From positions 1-6,305 of the forward strand of contig JAISVY010000177.1 of the NCBI GenBank assembly GCA_031271325.1: a stretch of 6,305 nucleotides of DNA, written 5' to 3'. Source of the stretch: Oscillospiraceae bacterium (GTDB lineage: Bacteria > Bacillota > Clostridia > Oscillospirales > UBA929). Positions 4,217 through 6,305 of this stretch are shown here, in pieces. The notes under the pieces were generated by a model. The model was not told the DNA's origin. It worked only from the letters and a program-made list of their open reading frames with translations, and made no database searches. The position numbers and the translations under genes are program-made. The stretch's first letter is position 1; each line of letters opens with the position of its first letter.

Positions 4217-6249
4217 AGCGACACCATCCCATCCGCCTGAATATCCACGTTTTGCATCAGTTCATTGTAGGAAAGAACCACCAGATCGGGCGCAAGCCCC
4301 TCCACCATCTTCTTAAAGTGGAAGCGCACCACCGGGGAACACAGCACAATCGGCGCGATACCAAGCCCCTGCACCCGCTCGACGGCGGTGCGGAGTGAGG
4401 CGAAAATCTGCTGTATCTCGTCGGCTTCGAGCGCGACGTACGAACCGTGCTCGGTCTGCCGGATGCTCTCCAGAATCTTGTTTTCCAGCTCCGGCATGAT
4501 CGAGATCACATGGACTTTCCCGTCCGGCGCAAACTTCGCGGTGATCGTGCGCTTGAGCGCCTGCCGCACGTATTCGGTCAGCATATCGCTGTCGCGCGTC
4601 ACGCCGCCGTAGTCTCCCAGCGTCTCCACAATCGTGCTCATATCGCGGATCGATACGCCTTCGCGCAGCAGGTTCCCCAGAACCTTCTGCAGCTCGCCCA
4701 GCGTAAACATCTTGGGAATGACCTCTTCGACCAGTGACGGCTGTGTCTGCTTCAGGTTGTCGATCAGCGCCTGTACCTGCTGCCGCCCCAACAGCTCATG
4801 GGCGTGGGAGCGCACGATTTCGGTCAGGTGGGTCGCGATGACGCTGGGCGGGTCTACGATGGTGTAGCCGTACAGCTCGGCCTTCTCGCGCTCGCGGTTT
4901 GTAATCCACTTGGCCGGAAGACCGAACGCCGGCTCGACCGTATCGATGCCGGAGATTTCCTCGTCCACCGTGCCGGGATTCATCGCGAGATAGTGGTCGA
5001 GCATGATCTCGCCGCGCGCCACTTCGTTGCCCTTGATCTTGATCGAGTATTCGTTGTTCGCGAAACGGATGTCATCGCGCAAACGGATAGCCGGCACGAT
5101 CAAACCCAGCTCTGTCGCGCATTGGCGGCGGATCATCACGACGCGGTCAAGCAGATCGCCGCCCTGCGACGGCTCGGCCAGCGGGATGATGCCGTAGCCG
5201 AACATCAGCTCAATCGGGTCTACCTGCAAAAGCGACACCACATTTTCCATCTTGCGCGTTTCCTGCGCTTCCGTCTCGATGATCTCGGGCGGTTCTGTGA
5301 CCGCCGCCTGCTGTCTGGAACGCGACAGCAGCACACCCATCACGATCAGCGCGATTCCGATGATCCACATGGTGAGCTTCGGCATACCGGGAATCAAGCT
5401 CAGGAGAAACATCATACCGCCGCCGACAAACAAAATATACGGTTCGGCGGTGAACTGACGCGCGATGTCCACGCCGAGCGAGTCGTCGGTCGCGGCTTTC
5501 GTCACGATGATGCCGGTGGCGGTCGAAATCAGCAGCGCCGGAATCTGCGCGGCAAGACCGTCGCCGATCGCCGCGATGATGTAAACCGAAGCCTCCACCT
5601 CGCCGCCGTTTAGCGAGTTCATGATTAAACCCGCGATGATGTTAACCGCGGTGGCGATGATGCCGAGAATGTTGTCGCCCTTGACGAACTTCGAAGCGCC
5701 GTCCATGCTGCCGTAGAAGTCGGCTTCGCGGGCGACGTTGATGCGGCGTTTCCGCGCCTCGGCTTCGTCAATCGCGCCGGAGTTGAGGTCGGCGTCAATC
5801 GCCATCTGCTTGCCGGGCATAGCGTCGAGGGTAAACCGCGCCGCCACTTCGGATACGCGCTCCGCGCCTCGTGTGATGACGAGAAACTGCACGATAATCA
5901 GCATCAGGAAGATAACCGAACCGATCACGATGTTGCCCTGACCCACGAATTCGCCGAACGTGCGCACAAGCTGCCCCGCGTCGCCGTTATTCTGCAGAAT
6001 GGCGCGTGTCGTCGAGAGGTTGATCGCGATGCGGTAAACGGTTAAAATCAGCAGCACCACCGGGAAGGTGGAAAACCCCAGCGCGTCTTTCGCGCTGATT
6101 GAAACCAAAATAACGGTGATCGCCGCGACGATGTTCAGCGTGATCAGCACGTCAATCAGCACGGTGGGCATCGGGATGATCAGCATGAGCACCACGAGAA
6201 TGACGATGACCGAGATCACCATATTCCCCGATATTTTCTTCAGGCTCAA
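4213..6249 (-). CDS. flhA: FlhA, flagellar type III secretion export gate protein
   Basis: The product is 678 residues, full length for the family. FlhA forms the nonameric ring of the flagellar export gate: its membrane part works with the proton motive force and its cytoplasmic part docks chaperone-substrate complexes. Eight membrane segments are visible, roughly at residues 10-29, 31-51, 58-77, 104-126, 194-213, 221-236, 237-252 and 271-309 (the last region holding two). The FHIPEP signature is clear: YRIAINLSTTRAIL (72-85) and RFTLDAMPGKQMAIDADL (138-155). Asp183 in FYGSMDGASKFVKGD appears to match the Asp needed for proton-driven export in Salmonella FlhA (D208). Residues 335-678 form the soluble domain. 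The start is TTG at 6249, supported by a near-consensus Shine-Dalgarno; the nearest upstream ATG is followed at once by TAG. Only 25 bp separate it from a repeat, so the gene upstream (often flhB) is not seen. Confidence 0.97.
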   Translation of the reverse strand: MSLKKISGNMVISVIVILVVLMLIIPMPTVLIDVLITLNIVAAITVILVSISAKDALGFSTFPVVLLILTVYRIAINLSTTRAILQNNGDAGQLVRTFGEFVGQGNIVIGSVIFLMLIIVQFLVITRGAERVSEVAARFTLDAMPGKQMAIDADLNSGAIDEAEARKRRINVAREADFYGSMDGASKFVKGDNILGIIATAVNIIAGLIMNSLNGGEVEASVYIIAAIGDGLAAQIPALLISTATGIIVTKAATDDSLGVDIARQFTAEPYILFVGGGMMFLLSLIPGMPKLTMWIIGIALIVMGVLLSRSRQQAAVTEPPEIIETEAQETRKMENVVSLLQVDPIELMFGYGIIPLAEPSQGGDLLDRVVMIRRQCATELGLIVPAIRLRDDIRFANNEYSIKIKGNEVARGEIMLDHYLAMNPGTVDEEISGIDTVEPAFGLPAKWITNREREKAELYGYTIVDPPSVIATHLTEIVRSHAHELLGRQQVQALIDNLKQTQPSLVEEVIPKMFTLGELQKVLGNLLREGVSIRDMSTIVETLGDYGGVTRDSDMLTEYVRQALKRTITAKFAPDGKVHVISIMPELENKILESIRQTEHGSYVALEADEIQQIFASLRTAVERVQGLGIAPIVLCSPVVRFHFKKMVEGLAPDLVVLSYNELMQNVDIQADGMVSL

Positions 6250-6253
6250 GCTC

Positions 6254-6262
6254 TCACCACCT
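6254..6262 (-). promoter_or_regulatory. Shine-Dalgarno site that sets the TTG start of flhA
   Basis: AGGTGGTGA on the minus strand matches AGGAGGTGA with one difference. It ends 4 nt before the TTG at 6249-6247, with 7 nt from the GG.GG core to the start. This supports the TTG as the true start. Confidence 0.75.
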
Positions 6263-6274
6263 ACATTAACGATT

Positions 6275-6305
6275 GTGTCACTCTAAAAACCTCCCGCTCC
6301 GGCTT
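6275..6305. repeat. Left end of another element B copy, cut by the window edge
   Basis: These 31 bases are identical to 1621-1651, covering GTGTCA, the CTCTAAAAACCTC terminus and the next 12 bases (CCGCTCCGGCTT). The copy runs out of the window, so its length and right end are unknown. It lies 25 bp upstream of the flhA start. Confidence 0.9.

Noticed and set aside
3573..4232. Minus-strand open frame overlapping flhF in another frame
   Set aside because: flhF motifs run uninterrupted through this stretch; the alternative frame is Arg/Ala-rich with no recognisable domain.
3275..5613. Long plus-strand open frames opposite flhF and flhA (3275-3883, 4798-5613)
   Set aside because: Both are antisense to well-supported conserved genes and have Arg/His/Asp-rich low-complexity translations typical of shadow frames.

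Overview
The window looks like a piece of chromosome from a flagellated, fairly GC-rich Firmicute, most likely in the Clostridia. This is an inference from four things: the flhA-flhF-flhG gene order, consensus Gram-positive Shine-Dalgarno sites, a lipoprotein with a clean lipobox, and a phage-type sigma-region-4 protein of a kind common in Clostridia. No species can be named from the sequence alone.

Layout, left to right. Bases 1-291 are the C-terminal end of a receiver domain, probably from a hybrid histidine kinase, closed by a strong hairpin terminator (311-347). Bases 292-661 carry no gene. They hold the terminator, a 165 bp nested inverted-repeat element (362-526), an extended -10 promoter (547-575), a leader with a terminator-like hairpin (602-619), and a strong ribosome binding site. 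These lead into a short proline-rich lipoprotein gene (662-1207, plus strand) with a small Cys/His C-terminal domain. Its 3' end overlaps, tail to tail by 39 bp, a minus-strand gene (1169-1603) for a 144-residue coiled-coil plus helix-turn-helix protein resembling phage sigma-like regulators.

Bases 1604-1908 carry no gene and are packed with palindromic repeats: two tandem, partly matching elements of about 100 bp and a further short element. A 31 bp exact copy of one element's left end reappears at the right edge of the window (6275-6305).

Between these repeats, on the minus strand, lies the flagellar block flhA (4213-6249) -> flhF (2849-4216) -> flhG (1909-2784). FlhA is the export gate of the flagellar type III secretion system. 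FlhF (SRP-type GTPase) and FlhG (MinD-type ATPase) set flagellar position and number. flhA and flhF overlap by 4 bp (GTGA), and all three genes start with non-ATG codons (TTG, GTG, GTG). The core genes are ordinary and intact. The unusual material is the repeat families that bracket the flagellar block, one of which supplies the stop codon of flhG, and the sigma-like gene in the place where chemotaxis genes and sigD often follow in Firmicutes.

Nothing here forms a convincing new defence or mobile system. The strongest leads are the repeat family, the lipoprotein leader and the sigma-like gene.
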